A stretch of 64,000 nucleotides of DNA from Prosthecobacter fusiformis (GCF_004364345.1 NZ_SOCA01000007.1:180175-244174); one strand, 5' to 3'. Positions 46,877 to 58,434 are shown, counted from the stretch's first letter. Program-made: numbers and translations. The notes: generated by a model from the letters alone, not told the origin.

Positions 46877-47193
46877 GCGGGCAGGGGTCCGTTGACAAGA
46901 TTGTTGAGGCCATAGACCTCGCGTTTTCCGGCGAAGGCGACCACTTCCACTTCGCGTGTATCACCAGGCTCAAAGCGCACCGCCGTCCCCGCTGGGATGT
47001 TTAGCCGAAAGCCGAGCGCAGCCGCCCGGTCAAAGTCCAGGGAGGTATTCACCTCATAGAAATGAAAGTGGCTGCCGACCTGCACGGGACGGTCTCCCGT
47101 ATTCGCAACAGTCAGTTTCAGCGTGGCTAGGCCGACATTGGCTTCAAGGTCGCCAGCACCTTGGGGATGGATGATTTCGCCGGGAATGAGCAT
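46873..47193 (-). CDS. ureB: Urease beta subunit UreB
   Basis: A 106-residue structural subunit of urease ([14 protein letters not shown], then [23 protein letters not shown] and [19 protein letters not shown]). It is the first gene of its run. Upstream of it lie 165 bases and then the oppositely directed ABC transporter, so a promoter for ureBCEFGD must be in that gap. In most bacteria ureA is directly upstream; here it is not. Confidence 0.97.
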   Translation of the reverse strand: MLIPGEIIHPQGAGDLEANVGLATLKLTVANTGDRPVQVGSHFHFYEVNTSLDFDRAAALGFRLNIPAGTAVRFEPGDTREVEVVAFAGKREVYGLNNLVNGPLPA

Positions 47194-47358
47194 TCAATTT
47201 CCGACCCAAAGCAGGAAGCATGCAAGCCCTTCGATAAAACGCCGGGAATGTTGTGAAAGCACTGGGTGAATCGTATGAAGCGCGGGGATGCCGGGCAGGG
47301 CTTGGCATAAGGGGTGCTTTTGAATGATCTGCAATCGCATCTCACCTCCGCCTTCCCC

Positions 47359-48333
47359 ATGAAACGAAAAGTTCTCGCCCTGCTCCTGCCCTTTCTCATG
47401 CCTTTGGCCAGCCTCTCGGCGGAGCCATTAAAAATTGGTTACTCGGACTGGCCCGGCTGGGTGGCCTGGGAAATTGGCATTAAAAAAGGCTGGTTCAAAG
47501 AAGAGGGCGTGGAGACTGAATTTGTGTGGATGGACTATGTGAAATCCATGGAAGCCTACGCCGCAGGCAAACTGGACGCGGTTTGCGTGACCAATGGCGA
47601 TGCCCTCGTCACAGGTGCCACAGGCAAACCTTCCGTCGCCATCCTCCTCAACGACTTTTCGAACGGCAATGACATGATCGTGGCCAAGCCCGGCATCGAT
47701 TCATTCAAAGCCATGAAGGGAAAAACCGTCGCTCTGGAGGAAGGTTTCGTGGAGCATCTGCTCCTACTGAAAGGCTTGGAAATGAATGGCATGGCTGAAG
47801 GTGACATCACCATCAAAAACACCCCCACCAACAACACCCCGCAGGTCTTTGCCTCCGGTGAGGTGGATGCCATCGCCGCCTGGCAGCCCAATTCCGGTCA
47901 AGCTCTGAAACTGGTGCCCGGATCCAAACCGGTCTTCTCCTCTAAAGACGCTCCCGGCCTGATCTATGACGGCCTCTTTTGCGACATGGCCAGTGTGAAA
48001 TCCCGCCGTCCCGAATGGCTGAAAGTGGTGAAAGTCTGGTATCGCATCGTCGCCTACATGGAAGACGAAAAAAACCTGGACGAAGCCCTCGCCATCCTGG
48101 CCGAGCGTGTCGGCGTCAAGCCAGCCGAGTATGAACCACTGCTCGAAGGCACCAAGATTCTTTCTCCCGCCGCAGCACTGAAGGTCTGGGAAAAAGCGGA
48201 CGGCCTCGGCTCCATCTATGGCTCCACCAAAGTGGTGGATGACTTCAATGTGAAGTTCGGTGTTTACAAGGAACCCCTGGACATCGCTGCCTACCTGGAT
48301 CCCACACTGACTAAAGAAGTGCTGGCCAAATAA
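47359..48333 (+). CDS. ABC transporter substrate-binding protein (NMT1/TauA-like)
   Basis: A 324-residue periplasmic binding protein from the ATG at 47359 ([21 protein letters not shown] signal). NMT1/SsuA-like features are [36 protein letters not shown] and [13 protein letters not shown]. With the permease and ATPase that follow it forms an importer. Next to a urea/guanidine carboxylase operon the ligand is likely guanidine or urea (inferred). It is the first gene of a plus-strand operon running to 58136. Confidence 0.9.
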   Translation: MKRKVLALLLPFLMPLASLSAEPLKIGYSDWPGWVAWEIGIKKGWFKEEGVETEFVWMDYVKSMEAYAAGKLDAVCVTNGDALVTGATGKPSVAILLNDFSNGNDMIVAKPGIDSFKAMKGKTVALEEGFVEHLLLLKGLEMNGMAEGDITIKNTPTNNTPQVFASGEVDAIAAWQPNSGQALKLVPGSKPVFSSKDAPGLIYDGLFCDMASVKSRRPEWLKVVKVWYRIVAYMEDEKNLDEALAILAERVGVKPAEYEPLLEGTKILSPAAALKVWEKADGLGSIYGSTKVVDDFNVKFGVYKEPLDIAAYLDPTLTKEVLAK

Positions 48334-48364
48334 TTTCGGCACCTCTTCATCCGCACTCCTTCTC

Positions 48365-49759
48365 ATGGCTACTTCGTCAGGCAGACATTGGTTTGGAGTG
48401 CGGAAAGATCTGGAACAGTCACGGGCCACTTTGCTGATGGCCCTTTCTTTTATCCTGCCCCTGCTGATCTGGAGCATAGCTGCTTATGGGCCATGGTGGA
48501 AAGTGGCCCATCAAGTCATCCTTTCCGCCGAGAGTTCACGACTTCAAAGTGTCTATATCATCGGCGACAGACTGGATCCCACCACTTGGGGAAAATTTAC
48601 CCAGGCCATCCAGCAGGACAATGAAGAGATCCTCAAAGCCCGCGAATCTGGCCAGCCGATCCCTTTAACGGCGAGGCAGAACAAAAAAATCCTGCGCCAG
48701 CTTCATTCACCTGCGGTGATCAACGGCTGGCTCACCCGAAGCCAGGAAACGGATGACGAAGCCATCCGCCAGGTCTGGCTGAAACTCGCAGCAGGTGAAC
48801 TAAAGGCAACCCGACGGGAGCTTTCTGACGACAACATAGAGATCATTGAAGCCAATGCCGAGATGCTCAAAAAATCAGGTGCCGTATGGCCCACCGAATC
48901 CCTGTTAAAACTTCTGCCGGAATCTTCTGAAGAAGTCTCGCGTCCCGTTTACCTCGTGCCACCGGATGTGGTGGCCACTTCCTTTTGGGAAGGTATCACG
49001 GCCGACCGGCCCGTGAGTGCGGAAAGCAGCGAGCAAGGCGCTGAGCGCAAAACACTCCTGCAGCGTTATGGAGAATCCTGGCGCACCATCGTTCTCGGCT
49101 TCCTGCTCGCCATCATCGTCGCTGTACCACTGGGGGTCATCGCTGGCACCTTTGATTTTTTCTCGAAGCTCATTGAGCCTTTCGCCAACTTCTTCAGCTA
49201 CATGCCCGCACCTGCTTTTGGGGTGGTTCTAATGGCCATCTTCGGGCTCGACCTGGGGCCGAAGATCATGCTCGTTTTTCTCGGCACCCTGCCCTGCGCC
49301 GTGCTCACCATCGCCAAGACCACCCGGCGGCTGGATGGCTCCCTCCTCGAAGCTGCCCAGACCCTGGGAGCCAACCAGAGACAGCTTTTGCTAAATGTCG
49401 TCGTCCCAGGCATCCTTCCAAATCTTTACAACGATCTCCGCCTCCTCTTCGGCACTGCCTGGACCTGGCTTGTGATTGCCGAGCTGCTAGGTTTCAAGAG
49501 CGGCCTCGCCGAAGTCATTGACACTCACGGCCGCCGTTTCCAGTTTGATATCGTCTATCCGGCCATCCTTCTCATCGGTCTCTCGGGCTTTTGCATGGAT
49601 CAAATCCTGGGCTTTCTCTCTCGCTTCTTTTTCCCTTGGGTGGATCAGCCAAAGCAAGGCTTCATGGGCAAGATCAGCGCCCGCCTCATGAAAGGCATGA
49701 AACAGAAATACCCGGGCCAGGCTGAACATGCAGCATCCCCTTCCTCCCTCGCCCCATGA
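48365..49759 (+). CDS. ABC transporter permease (SsuC/TauC-like) with long periplasmic insert
   Basis: A 464-residue membrane protein. One N-terminal helix ([22 protein letters not shown], about 18-40) is followed by a long insert of about 180 residues, then the usual BPD_transp_1 core (about 235-440: [21 protein letters not shown] to RFFFPWV). The coupling loop has [20 protein letters not shown]. The insert is longer than in SsuC and resembles the urea-carboxylase-associated permeases. It pairs with the binding protein upstream and overlaps the ATPase gene by four bases. Confidence 0.88.
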   Translation: MATSSGRHWFGVRKDLEQSRATLLMALSFILPLLIWSIAAYGPWWKVAHQVILSAESSRLQSVYIIGDRLDPTTWGKFTQAIQQDNEEILKARESGQPIPLTARQNKKILRQLHSPAVINGWLTRSQETDDEAIRQVWLKLAAGELKATRRELSDDNIEIIEANAEMLKKSGAVWPTESLLKLLPESSEEVSRPVYLVPPDVVATSFWEGITADRPVSAESSEQGAERKTLLQRYGESWRTIVLGFLLAIIVAVPLGVIAGTFDFFSKLIEPFANFFSYMPAPAFGVVLMAIFGLDLGPKIMLVFLGTLPCAVLTIAKTTRRLDGSLLEAAQTLGANQRQLLLNVVVPGILPNLYNDLRLLFGTAWTWLVIAELLGFKSGLAEVIDTHGRRFQFDIVYPAILLIGLSGFCMDQILGFLSRFFFPWVDQPKQGFMGKISARLMKGMKQKYPGQAEHAASPSSLAP

Positions 49760-50655
49760 TCGCCACTCTCAGCTATCAGGACCAGTCGCCGGAGGTCAAA
49801 GCTCGCTTTGACAGGATCAAGGCCCGTCCGCCTCTCCTGCAGATATCCGGCCTATATAAGCGCTTCCATTCCAAAGCCGGAGAAGTCGTCGCTCTCAAGG
49901 ACATCAACCTCACGGTTCACAGGCGCGAATTCATGTGCGTACTCGGCCAGTCAGGCTGCGGAAAGTCCACCCTCATCCGCATTCTCGCCGGGCTGGAAAC
50001 ACCCAGCGAAGGACAGGTCCTGGTGGACGGCCAGCCGGTCACAGGTCCAGGCAGAGATCGTGGCATGGTCTTCCAAAGCTACACCCTGTTTCCCTGGCTT
50101 ACGGTCAAACAGAACGTCATGTTTGGCCCGCGCATGGCGGGAAAAAGCGGCCTAACCAATGAAGGCGAAGCACGGCAGTGGCTCGCCCTCGTCGGCCTGG
50201 ACAAATTCGAAGATTCCTACCCGCACCAGCTCAGCGGCGGCATGAAACAACGCGCCGCCATCGCCCGCGCTCTGGCCAATGAACCGCGCATCCTCCTCAT
50301 GGATGAACCCTTTGGCGCACTTGACCCTCAAACTCGTCAGCAGATGCAGGCCTATCTTCTACAGATCTGGAAGAATGTGGACATCACCATCTTTTTCATC
50401 ACCCACGACCTGGATGAAGCCATCTTCCTGTCCGATCGCATCCTCGTCCTGGACCCGCGCCCAGGCCGCGTGCGTGAAATTGTCGAAGTTCCCGTCCCCC
50501 GCCCTCGTGACCATGAGCAGCTTCGCTCAGCCGAATTCCTCGCCACCAAGCAGCATCTCGAAACGATCATCCATCCTGAAGACAGCCATGCCAAACCCCA
50601 GTTCGACAAGCTGCCAGTGATGCGCATGACCACAGTCGGCGATGATGTGGAATGA
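49756..50655 (+). CDS. ABC transporter ATP-binding protein (SsuB/TauB-like)
   Basis: A 299-residue ATPase. Walker A is GQSGCGKST, the signature [15 protein letters not shown] and Walker [13 protein letters not shown], followed by a switch His in [11 protein letters not shown]. The C-terminal tail goes beyond the core by about 30 residues ([14 protein letters not shown]). It completes the three-part transporter. Confidence 0.94.
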   Translation: MIATLSYQDQSPEVKARFDRIKARPPLLQISGLYKRFHSKAGEVVALKDINLTVHRREFMCVLGQSGCGKSTLIRILAGLETPSEGQVLVDGQPVTGPGRDRGMVFQSYTLFPWLTVKQNVMFGPRMAGKSGLTNEGEARQWLALVGLDKFEDSYPHQLSGGMKQRAAIARALANEPRILLMDEPFGALDPQTRQQMQAYLLQIWKNVDITIFFITHDLDEAIFLSDRILVLDPRPGRVREIVEVPVPRPRDHEQLRSAEFLATKQHLETIIHPEDSHAKPQFDKLPVMRMTTVGDDVE

Positions 50656-50688
50656 TACATTCAAGATGTGAACCCCCAATTTCTTTCT

Positions 50689-50715
50689 TCATACTTTTTT
50701 AATCTTTCCTCATAC
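50689..50715 (+). promoter_or_regulatory. Direct repeat upstream of the NikR-like gene
   Basis: CTTTCTTCATAC (ending 50694) and CTTTCCTCATAC (ending 50715) are direct repeats 21 bases apart, two turns of the helix. TCATAC is also the NikR half-site of E. coli, but there it occurs as an inverted pair. They may bind the NikR-like regulator encoded 30 bases downstream. Confidence 0.4.
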
Positions 50716-50744
50716 GCTAACAAAATTTAATGCTATGTAAAAGC

Positions 50745-51230
50745 ATGCCTGATAAACCGCCCAAAGCTGAAACCTTCGCGCAGAGAGTGACCATCTCACT
50801 GCCCGATGCCCTGTATCAGCAGTTTGAGCAGCTTATGGAGGAGCGCGGGTTTCAAAACCGCTCTCAGGCCATCTCGGAGGTCCTCTCCCTTCACATTGCG
50901 GACTATTACAGCCTCAAAGGAAACAGCCTGATGGCAGGAACCATCACCCTTTTTTACGATCATAAACGCCCAGGTCTCAAACAGGAGATCGCCGACATCC
51001 AGCATGACAACATCCGTCAGGTCATCAGCTCCCTGCATGTTCTCCTGGAAAACAGCAACACCATGGAAGTGATCCTAGTGCAAGGCCCGGCCAAGCGCCT
51101 GCGCCAGATCGCCAATAAGCTTCTAAGTTGCAAGGGCGTGCTCGCAGGCCGCCTCAATCTCAGCCGCACCCTCATGCCCCCGATTCAAACTCAGCCTGAC
51201 GATGCATCACAGAATCCGTCCGCCGACTAA
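50745..51230 (+). CDS. NikR-like ribbon-helix-helix regulator with altered metal site
   Basis: A 161-residue regulator from the ATG at 50745 (another ATG lies 15 bases earlier). The ribbon-helix-helix DNA-binding part is [20 protein letters not shown] plus [14 protein letters not shown] NikR-type ACT-like domain follows ([13 protein letters not shown] to RLNLSRTL). Aligned with E. coli NikR, H87 and H98 keep two nickel ligands (H76, H87), but H89 is Leu (L100) and C95 is Thr (T106). Nickel binding as in NikR is therefore doubtful. It may sense another ligand, such as guanidine or an operon product. It sits between the transporter and the DUF1989 genes. Confidence 0.83.
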   Translation: MPDKPPKAETFAQRVTISLPDALYQQFEQLMEERGFQNRSQAISEVLSLHIADYYSLKGNSLMAGTITLFYDHKRPGLKQEIADIQHDNIRQVISSLHVLLENSNTMEVILVQGPAKRLRQIANKLLSCKGVLAGRLNLSRTLMPPIQTQPDDASQNPSAD

Positions 51231-51240
51231 CCCCAGCCGA

Positions 51241-51960
51241 ATGACCGATCCCATCTACACTCTCGATCTCAGCGGCGCTGGCATGTGGTCCCGCATCATT
51301 GGCAGGCATAAAACCCTGCGCCTGACCGACCTCGAAGGCGGTGCCAATATCGGCATGCTGCTTTATCACGCCAGCGAGCGGCATGAGCGTTACAACATGC
51401 CAGATACCCTCAAAGGCCAGCACATCTTCTACCTCCGTGCACCTTACTGCCTGCACTCAGACATGGGGCGCATTCTCGCTTCCATCACCCAAGACACCAC
51501 TGGCTGGCACGATACCGTCTGCGGTGGCAGCGATGCCGCCCTCGTCCGCCAGAAATTTGGAGATAAAACGTTTCAGACAGCGCGCAACGATTTCCATCGC
51601 AATGCCCGCGAATGTTTTTTGATCGAGCTATCCAAGTGGGGCCTGGGCGAACGCGACCTCGTGCCTAACCTCAATTGGTTCAGCAAAGTCGTCGCCGATG
51701 AAGCAGGCAGACTGAGCTTCGTCAGCGGCCACTCAAAAGCTGGCGACCACGTGGATCTGCGTTTCGAAATGGACACCCTCGTTGTGCTCAATACCTGCCC
51801 GCATCCGCTGGATCCAGACCCTGCCTACCACCCCCGTCCCGTCAGGCTGGAAGTGTTTCGAAATGACCCGCCAGCAGCAGACGATCCCAGCTTTACCGTG
51901 CGTCCTGAAAATGCCCGCGCCTGGCGCAATACCGAGGACTTTTACCTTCTCGCCCAATGA
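51241..51960 (+). CDS. DUF1989 urea-carboxylase-associated protein (UAAP1-like; carboxyguanidine deiminase subunit)
   Basis: A 239-residue protein of the DUF1989 family from the ATG at 51241 ([20 protein letters not shown]). Features are [44 protein letters not shown]-like [13 protein letters not shown] and [24 protein letters not shown]. Proteins of this type (UAAP1/UAAP2) were known as urea-amidolyase associated. They were later shown to form carboxyguanidine deiminase, which converts carboxyguanidine to allophanate. It overlaps the next DUF1989 gene by four bases, and they probably form a heteromeric enzyme. Confidence 0.85.
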   Translation: MTDPIYTLDLSGAGMWSRIIGRHKTLRLTDLEGGANIGMLLYHASERHERYNMPDTLKGQHIFYLRAPYCLHSDMGRILASITQDTTGWHDTVCGGSDAALVRQKFGDKTFQTARNDFHRNARECFLIELSKWGLGERDLVPNLNWFSKVVADEAGRLSFVSGHSKAGDHVDLRFEMDTLVVLNTCPHPLDPDPAYHPRPVRLEVFRNDPPAADDPSFTVRPENARAWRNTEDFYLLAQ

Positions 51961-52604
51961 GCACTTTCATTCCCGCTTTCTCAGACCTTAACGCAGCCAC
52001 AGCCATCTATGATCACACCATCCTGGCCGGAGACCACTGGGTGCATGAGGTTAAACGTGGACAGACTTTGCGCATCGTCGATCTGGAAGGAAACCAAGCC
52101 GCAGACACCCTGTTTTACAATGCTCACGATCCCCTGGAACGCTACAGCGCCAGCGATACCATCCGCCACCAGGCCGCCCTTTATCTGACCACCGGCACGC
52201 GACTGATGTCCACACGTGGAAATCCCCTGCTTACCATCGTGGCGGATACGTGCGGCAACCATGACACCCTCGGCGGAGCCTGCTCACGGGAAAGTAATGT
52301 CATGCGCTACGCTTTTGACAAGGAGCCCATGCACGCCTGCCGTGATAGCTTCATTCGCGGCGTGCAATGCTGGAGCCACGGCCTGGGCAAACGTGACATC
52401 ACCTGCAACATCAACTTCTTCATGAATGTCCCCGTTAGCCCAGACGGCCAGCTTCGCTTTGCCGATGGCGTCTCCGGCCCCGGTTATTACGTGGAGATGC
52501 GGGCTGAAATGGATGTCATCGCCCTGATTTCAAACTGCCCACAACTTAACAACCCCTGCAACGCCTATAACCCGACACCTGTCCAGGTGCTGATCTGGGA
52601 CTAA
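51957..52604 (+). CDS. DUF1989 urea-carboxylase-associated protein (UAAP2-like; carboxyguanidine deiminase subunit)
   Basis: A 215-residue DUF1989 protein, paralogous to the gene upstream. It has the fold signatures [75 protein letters not shown] and [20 protein letters not shown]. The several conserved His and Cys residues are suited to binding zinc. With its partner it likely deaminates carboxyguanidine. The next gene begins 103 bases later. Confidence 0.87.
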   Translation: MSTFIPAFSDLNAATAIYDHTILAGDHWVHEVKRGQTLRIVDLEGNQAADTLFYNAHDPLERYSASDTIRHQAALYLTTGTRLMSTRGNPLLTIVADTCGNHDTLGGACSRESNVMRYAFDKEPMHACRDSFIRGVQCWSHGLGKRDITCNINFFMNVPVSPDGQLRFADGVSGPGYYVEMRAEMDVIALISNCPQLNNPCNAYNPTPVQVLIWD

Positions 52605-52707
52605 ACAGGGAATCCCGTGTGTATCGCTCGAGGCAGCCCGCGGACAAACCCGGAAAAATCCGAAGTCACACGGCGGCTCTCATTTGCCTGCCATCTTTCC
52701 AACATCC

Positions 52708-55700
52708 ATGTCCACTGACCACCGCCCCATAGCCAAAGTCCTCATCGCCAATCGTGGGGAGATCGCTTGCCGCATCATCCGCACGTTGAAAAAAATGGGC
52801 CTTCGGTCAGTAGCTGTCTATTCAGAGGCGGACCATGACTCACCCCACGTCTCATTGGCTGATGAATCCTATTTGTTAGGCCCGGCACCGGTGGCTGAAA
52901 GCTACATCAATCAGGCGAAGTTGCTCGAAGTGGCTGCCCTCTCTGGAGCCGATGCCGTGCATCCTGGTTATGGATTGCTGAGTGAAAACTCCGGTTTTGC
53001 TGAAGCCTGCGAGAAAGCAGGCATGTCGTTCATGGGGCCGACACCGGAGCAAATGCGCGCCTTTGGGCTGAAGCATACTGCCCGTGAGCGCGCGCTGGCC
53101 TGCAATGTCCCGCTTGTCCCCGGATCCGACCTCCTCAAGGATGCTGAGGAAGCCGTCAGCGAGGCGGCACGCATCGGCTTTCCTGTGATGCTGAAGAGCA
53201 CAGCAGGCGGAGGTGGCATCGGCATGAGACGCTGTGATGACGAGGACTCATTACGCGCTGCCTTTGAATCCGTGGTCAGGCAGGGCAAATCCAGCTTTGG
53301 AGATGGCGGTGTGTTTGTGGAAAAATTAGTCCTCAATGCACGCCATGTGGAAGTGCAGATTTTCGGTGATGGCAAAGGCACCGTCGTTGCCCTGGGGGAA
53401 CGCGATTGCTCCACCCAGAGGCGCAATCAAAAGATCATCGAAGAAACCCCCGCGCCTAACCTTTCGGATGAAACAAGGCAGGCTTTGTGGTCCAGCGCCG
53501 TGCGTTTGGGCCAGTCGGTCAACTATCGCTCCGCAGGCACGGTCGAGTTTGTTTACGATACGGATACCCATGAGTTTTATTTCCTGGAGGTAAACACTCG
53601 CCTTCAGGTGGAACATACCGTCACCGAAGCCGTCACCGGCCTGGATCTGGTGGAGTGGATGGTTCGCACAGCCTCAGGGGAAGACTTCGGTCTGTCAGAT
53701 TATGTCTTTTCCCCCCGTGGCAGCGCCATCCAGGTGAGAGTCTATGCGGAGGATCCCCACAAGGACTTCCAGCCGAGTTGCGGACGTATGACAGAGGTGA
53801 CTCTCCCTGCGGATGCACGCTGTGATGGATGGATCAGCACAGGCACCGAAGTCACCCCCTACTACGATCCCTTGCTGACGAAGATCATCGTCCACGCCCC
53901 CGACCGCGCAGCGGCCGTTATAAAAATGCAGCAGGTGCTGGATGCCACCCGCCTGAGCGGCATCGAAACAAACCTGGCCTATCTGCGCCAGGTCATTCGT
54001 GATCCGCTTTTTACTGAAGGCTGCATCACCACCCGTGCCTTGGCCACGAAGTTTCATTACCAGCCTGCCACCATTGATGTTTTAGCTCCCGGTGTGCAGA
54101 CCACCGTGCAGGATTTTCCAGGCCGCATCGGTTACTGGGAGATCGGCGTCCCTCCCTCGGGCGCCATGGATCCGCTGGCCTTGCGCATCGCCAATCGTCT
54201 CGTCGGCAATGAAGAAAGCATCGCCGGCCTGGAGATCACCCTGGCCGGCCCGACGCTCCGTTTCAATGCAGCCACCACCATCTGTCTCACCGGCGCCGCC
54301 CTCAGTGCCGAGGTGGACGGCACCCCCATCCCTTTCTGGCAACCTGTCACTCTCAATGCTGGCCAGACGCTCAAACTGGGCCGGGTGACGGCGCAAGGCT
54401 GCCGCGCCTACTTGGCCGTTCAGGGCGGGCTGGATGTGCCTCTTTACCTCGGTAGCCGCTCCACATTCACGTTGGGGAATTTCGGTGGCCATGCAGGCCG
54501 TGCCTTACGCGTCGGCGACGTGCTTCATTTGGGAAAAACGACTTTTACTGCCGCTCCCGTTTCTCTCGCGGCAGTTCATCCTTTCGCCTTACCGGAAGCC
54601 ATGCCGGACGCGCAGGGAAGAATGGCCATCCGTGTCATCTACGGCCCTCACGGTGCGCCCGATTTCTTCACCCCTCAGGACATTGAAACATTCTTCAGCA
54701 CCGAGTGGGAAGTGCATTACAACTCAGCCCGCACAGGCGTCCGTCTCATTGGACCCAAACCCCAATGGGCACGCACGGACGGCGGAGAGGCAGGCTTGCA
54801 CCCTTCCAACATTCATGACAATGCCTATGCCATTGGCTCCATTGATTTTACCGGTGACATGCCCATCATCCTCGGACCGGACGGCCCCAGCCTCGGCGGC
54901 TTCGTCTGCCCGGCCGTCGTGGCACATGCTGACCTGTGGAAAATAGGGCAGTTGAAACCAGGAGACCGCGTCACCTTTGTCTCCATCACTCTGGATGAAG
55001 CCGAATCTCTGAGTGACGAAATTGAGCAATCCCTGTTAGGCCACAGCAGCCCACCTGTGAGTGCCCAGCACCACGTTCCTGCCAGCGCCATCCGCCGCCA
55101 CATTCCCGCCACCGACGTACGCCCAGATATTGTCTTCCGTCCGACAGGTGACCGTCACCTTCTCATCGAATTCGGTCCTCTTGTGCTGGACATTGCTCTT
55201 CGTTTCTGGGTTCATGCCGTCTATCTGAAACTTCAAGATCTGGCCCATCCCGGCATCATTGATCTCACCCCAGGCATCCGGTCTTTGCAGATCCATGTGG
55301 ATGGCAAGAGCCTGCGTCTGGCCCAGGCAGAGCAGCTCATCACCAGCCTCATCGAATCATTGGATGATGTAGAGCATCTGGAAGTCCCCTCCCGCATCAT
55401 CCATCTCCCTCTGTCCTGGGATGATCCGCAGACGCAGCTAGCCATTGATAAATACATGCAGTCAGTCCGGCCTGACGCACCCTGGTGCCCCAGCAATATC
55501 GAATTCATCCGCCGGATCAATGGCTTGGAAAGCATCGCTGAGGTTCAGCGCATCGTTTTTGATGCCAGCTACCTCGTCCTGGGGCTTGGCGATGTGTATC
55601 TGGGCGCACCCGTCGCCACACCGTTGGATCCACGTCATCGTTTGGTGACTACCAAGTATAATCCTGCACGCACCTGGACCCCGGAAAACGCTGTCGGCAT

Positions 55701-56337
55701 TGGTGGAGCTTATATGTGCATCTACGGCATGGAGGGCCCCGGCGGCTATCAATTCGTCGGCCGCACCATCCAGATGTGGAATCGAGATCGTGTGACCGAT
55801 GTCTTCGAAGCGGGCAAACCCTGGCTGCTCCGCTTCTTTGACCAAGTTCGCTTTTACCTCGTCAGTGCGGAGGAGCTAATGGAGCTTCGGCGCGATTTCC
55901 CGGCAGGACGTTACACACCCCGCATTGAACCCAGCAGCTTCAAGCTGAGTGATTATCTGGATTTCCTGGAGACGGAAGCTACCGACATTGAAAACTTCCG
56001 CCGCATGCAGCGCGAAGCCTTTGCCGCTGAGCGTGAACGCTGGCGCATCGCCGGACTGGATGTCACGGAGTCTGCAACTGGCAATGGCAGCATCGAGGCT
56101 GAGGTCATCATCCCCGATGGCCAGGAAGCCGTCGTCAGCCCAGTAAGCGGCAGCCTGTGGAAGATGCTCGTCAAGGCTGGCGACCGCATCGAAGAAGGCC
56201 AGGCCTTGCTCATCATCGAGGCGATGAAAATGGAGATCCCAGTCACCAGCACCATGTCTGGCACAGTGGCTGCGTTGCATGTGAAAGACAGCCAGTCCGT
56301 CACCCCCGGCCAAACCCTCCTAACCGTTATTGCATGA
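52708..56337 (+). CDS. Biotin-dependent urea/guanidine carboxylase
   Basis: A 1209-residue enzyme from the ATG at 52708 ([20 protein letters not shown]); a TTG eight codons earlier is weaker. Domains in order: biotin carboxylase (about 1-450) with [11 protein letters not shown] and [15 protein letters not shown]; KipA-like carboxyltransferase half (about 460-770) with [15 protein letters not shown]; KipI-like half (about 810-1010); a linker; and a biotinyl domain with K1174 in AMKM. It carboxylates urea or, in clusters with DUF1989 proteins, guanidine; the operon setting favours guanidine here. Its allophanate-type product is used by the hydrolase that overlaps its stop by four bases. Confidence 0.93.
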   Translation: MSTDHRPIAKVLIANRGEIACRIIRTLKKMGLRSVAVYSEADHDSPHVSLADESYLLGPAPVAESYINQAKLLEVAALSGADAVHPGYGLLSENSGFAEACEKAGMSFMGPTPEQMRAFGLKHTARERALACNVPLVPGSDLLKDAEEAVSEAARIGFPVMLKSTAGGGGIGMRRCDDEDSLRAAFESVVRQGKSSFGDGGVFVEKLVLNARHVEVQIFGDGKGTVVALGERDCSTQRRNQKIIEETPAPNLSDETRQALWSSAVRLGQSVNYRSAGTVEFVYDTDTHEFYFLEVNTRLQVEHTVTEAVTGLDLVEWMVRTASGEDFGLSDYVFSPRGSAIQVRVYAEDPHKDFQPSCGRMTEVTLPADARCDGWISTGTEVTPYYDPLLTKIIVHAPDRAAAVIKMQQVLDATRLSGIETNLAYLRQVIRDPLFTEGCITTRALATKFHYQPATIDVLAPGVQTTVQDFPGRIGYWEIGVPPSGAMDPLALRIANRLVGNEESIAGLEITLAGPTLRFNAATTICLTGAALSAEVDGTPIPFWQPVTLNAGQTLKLGRVTAQGCRAYLAVQGGLDVPLYLGSRSTFTLGNFGGHAGRALRVGDVLHLGKTTFTAAPVSLAAVHPFALPEAMPDAQGRMAIRVIYGPHGAPDFFTPQDIETFFSTEWEVHYNSARTGVRLIGPKPQWARTDGGEAGLHPSNIHDNAYAIGSIDFTGDMPIILGPDGPSLGGFVCPAVVAHADLWKIGQLKPGDRVTFVSITLDEAESLSDEIEQSLLGHSSPPVSAQHHVPASAIRRHIPATDVRPDIVFRPTGDRHLLIEFGPLVLDIALRFWVHAVYLKLQDLAHPGIIDLTPGIRSLQIHVDGKSLRLAQAEQLITSLIESLDDVEHLEVPSRIIHLPLSWDDPQTQLAIDKYMQSVRPDAPWCPSNIEFIRRINGLESIAEVQRIVFDASYLVLGLGDVYLGAPVATPLDPRHRLVTTKYNPARTWTPENAVGIGGAYMCIYGMEGPGGYQFVGRTIQMWNRDRVTDVFEAGKPWLLRFFDQVRFYLVSAEELMELRRDFPAGRYTPRIEPSSFKLSDYLDFLETEATDIENFRRMQREAFAAERERWRIAGLDVTESATGNGSIEAEVIIPDGQEAVVSPVSGSLWKMLVKAGDRIEEGQALLIIEAMKMEIPVTSTMSGTVAALHVKDSQSVTPGQTLLTVIA

Positions 56338-58136
56338 CCCCAGATCTTTCGATCTCCACCTTGTTAAAAGCCTATCGCGAAGGCCGCCGCACCCCTGAGA
56401 AAACCATCCTCGAAGTCTGGGCACGGGCTGCGGAAGATGATCCGTCCATCTGGATCAACCGTCCCTCCTTGCAACACTTGCAACACTATTTGCGTGCCCT
56501 GGAGGGGGAGTCCCCAGATACCAAACCGCTCTACGGCATCCCTTTTGCCATCAAGGACAATATTGACTGCGTGGGCCTCCCCACCACGGCTGCCTGCCCG
56601 GCCTGGAGCTACGAAGCCCAGGAAAGCGCCTATGTCGTGAATCTCCTGATCGAAGCGGGTGCCATTCCCATGGGGAAAACCAACCTCGATCAGTTTGCCA
56701 CTGGCCTCGTCGGCGTCCGCTCGCCCTATGGCGTCCCGCAAAATGCTTTCGATGCCCGTTACATCCCTGGCGGCAGCAGCAGCGGCTCCGCAGTTGCTGT
56801 GGCAAAGGGTCTGTGCAGCTTCGCCCTGGGTACTGATACCGCAGGCTCAGGCCGCGTGCCAGCTTCCTTCAACAATCTCGTCGGCCTGAAACCCACTCGC
56901 GGCGTCCTGAGTTGCAGCGGTGTGGTCCCGGCCTGCCGCACCCTGGATTGTGTCTCCATCTTTGCCCTCACCGCAGCCGATGCCGCACTGGTTTATAACC
57001 TCACGGCCTCTTTTGATGAAGCCGATGCCTATGCCAGAAAACGCTGCATGCTGCGCGAGCCTGCCTGGCCTCCGCGGATCGGTGTCCCGCCCATGGACCA
57101 GCTTGATTTCTTTGGCAATGAGTCTGCCAAACGCCTTTTTGAATCGGCTGTGAAAACCGTGGCGGATATGGGCTGGCAGATCGTCGAGACGGATATCTCT
57201 CCCTTCTTGAATGCCGCCCGCCTGCTCTATGAAGGTCCGTGGGTGGCTGAGCGTGCCGCCGTCATCAGCGATCTCATTGCCGAAAATCCAGAGTCCATCC
57301 TGCCTGTCACGCGTAACATTATCAAAGGCGGGCTCAAAGGAACAGCCATTGAGGCTTTCAAGGCGCAATATCGCCTGGCTGAATTGAAACGCATCAGTGA
57401 GGCCACTTGGAATCAGGCAGATGTTCTCCTCATGCCGACCACCGGCACCATCTATACTCTGGCCGAGGTCGAGGACGAGCCGATCCAGCTCAACAGTAAC
57501 CTTGGTCGCTACACCAATTTCATGAACCTGCTGGACCTCTGCGGGTGTGCCGTGCCTGCGGGCTTTTTGGACACCGGCCTTCCTTGGGGCGTCACCTTCT
57601 ATGCTCCCGCCTGTGGGGATGCCCTGGTGCTCGGCTGCGCTGGCCACTTCCACTCTGCGGTCAAACTGCCTCTCGGCAAAACCACCACGCCCAGCAGCAG
57701 CGCGGCTCTGCCGGTCATACCCGCTGCGGAAAAGAAAGTGCCGATGATGCAGATCGCCGTCTGTGGGGCCCACATGGAAGGCCTGGCTCTGCATTGGCAG
57801 TTGAGCGAACGCTCTGCACGCTTGGTCCAGCGCACCCACAGCGCCCCTCTTTATCAGCTCTATCTCTTGCCTGGCAGCGGTCGCATCCCGGACCGCCCAG
57901 GCATGGTACGTGTTAGCGAGGGCGGCTCCGCCATTGAGATGGAAGTCTGGGAAATCCCACAGTCCACCGTCGGCTCATTCCTGGAGGGCATCGGCGCGCC
58001 TCTGGGTCTGGGGAAAGTTCAGCTTGCCGATGGCAGTCAAGTCTGTGGATTCGTCTGCGAAGGCATTGTTGCCGACTCCGCCCAGGACATCACCAGCCAC
58101 GGTAGCTGGCGTCAGTGGCTAAAAGCTACACAATAG
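56334..58136 (+). CDS. atzF: Allophanate hydrolase AtzF
   Basis: A 600-residue amidase-signature enzyme, starting at the ATG in the ATGA overlap with the carboxylase gene. It splits allophanate to ammonia and carbon dioxide. The Ser-Ser-Lys triad is visible: K74 in AIKDN, the cis-Ser in GGSSSGSA (about 148-149) and the nucleophile S172 in [13 protein letters not shown]-terminal domain (about 470-600: [20 protein letters not shown] to [16 protein letters not shown]) is typical of AtzF. Its 3' end overlaps the convergent ureA by 11 bases. Confidence 0.95.
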   Translation: MTPDLSISTLLKAYREGRRTPEKTILEVWARAAEDDPSIWINRPSLQHLQHYLRALEGESPDTKPLYGIPFAIKDNIDCVGLPTTAACPAWSYEAQESAYVVNLLIEAGAIPMGKTNLDQFATGLVGVRSPYGVPQNAFDARYIPGGSSSGSAVAVAKGLCSFALGTDTAGSGRVPASFNNLVGLKPTRGVLSCSGVVPACRTLDCVSIFALTAADAALVYNLTASFDEADAYARKRCMLREPAWPPRIGVPPMDQLDFFGNESAKRLFESAVKTVADMGWQIVETDISPFLNAARLLYEGPWVAERAAVISDLIAENPESILPVTRNIIKGGLKGTAIEAFKAQYRLAELKRISEATWNQADVLLMPTTGTIYTLAEVEDEPIQLNSNLGRYTNFMNLLDLCGCAVPAGFLDTGLPWGVTFYAPACGDALVLGCAGHFHSAVKLPLGKTTTPSSSAALPVIPAAEKKVPMMQIAVCGAHMEGLALHWQLSERSARLVQRTHSAPLYQLYLLPGSGRIPDRPGMVRVSEGGSAIEMEVWEIPQSTVGSFLEGIGAPLGLGKVQLADGSQVCGFVCEGIVADSAQDITSHGSWRQWLKATQ

Positions 58137-58428
58137 GATTGTGCACGGTCACCAGTTTCGTTCCATCCGGAAAGGTGGCCTCCACTTGCACTTCGTGGAT
58201 CATTTCAGCTACGCCCTCCATCACCTCGGCACGCGTGATGATCGTCGCCCCGTAGCTCATAAGTTCAGAGACTGTACGGCCATCGCGCGCACCTTCCATA
58301 ATCTCAGCCGTAATGAGGGCGATGGACTCTGGGTAGTTCAGCTTCACCCCTCGGTCACGACGACGCCGTGCCACATCAGCAGCCACAACGATGAGCAACT
58401 TTTCCTGTTCGCGCGGAGACAAATGCAT
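58126..58428 (-). CDS. ureA: Urease gamma subunit UreA
   Basis: A 100-residue urease gamma subunit ([74 protein letters not shown]). It is the last gene of the urt-hupE run and lies 11 kb from its partners ureB and ureC, which are on the same strand further left. Its 3' end overlaps atzF by 11 bases, tail to tail. Without this distant gene the urease would lack a core subunit, so the two halves of the operon must be expressed together. Confidence 0.97.
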   Translation of the reverse strand: MHLSPREQEKLLIVVAADVARRRRDRGVKLNYPESIALITAEIMEGARDGRTVSELMSYGATIITRAEVMEGVAEMIHEVQVEATFPDGTKLVTVHNPIV

Positions 58429-58434
58429 AGCAGA

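Noticed and set aside
47194..47358. Guanidine (ykkC-type) riboswitch before the carboxylase operon
   Set aside because: I looked for the conserved aptamer elements in this gap and in 50656-50744 and 52605-52707 and could not find them. A covariance-model search would be needed to exclude a divergent form.
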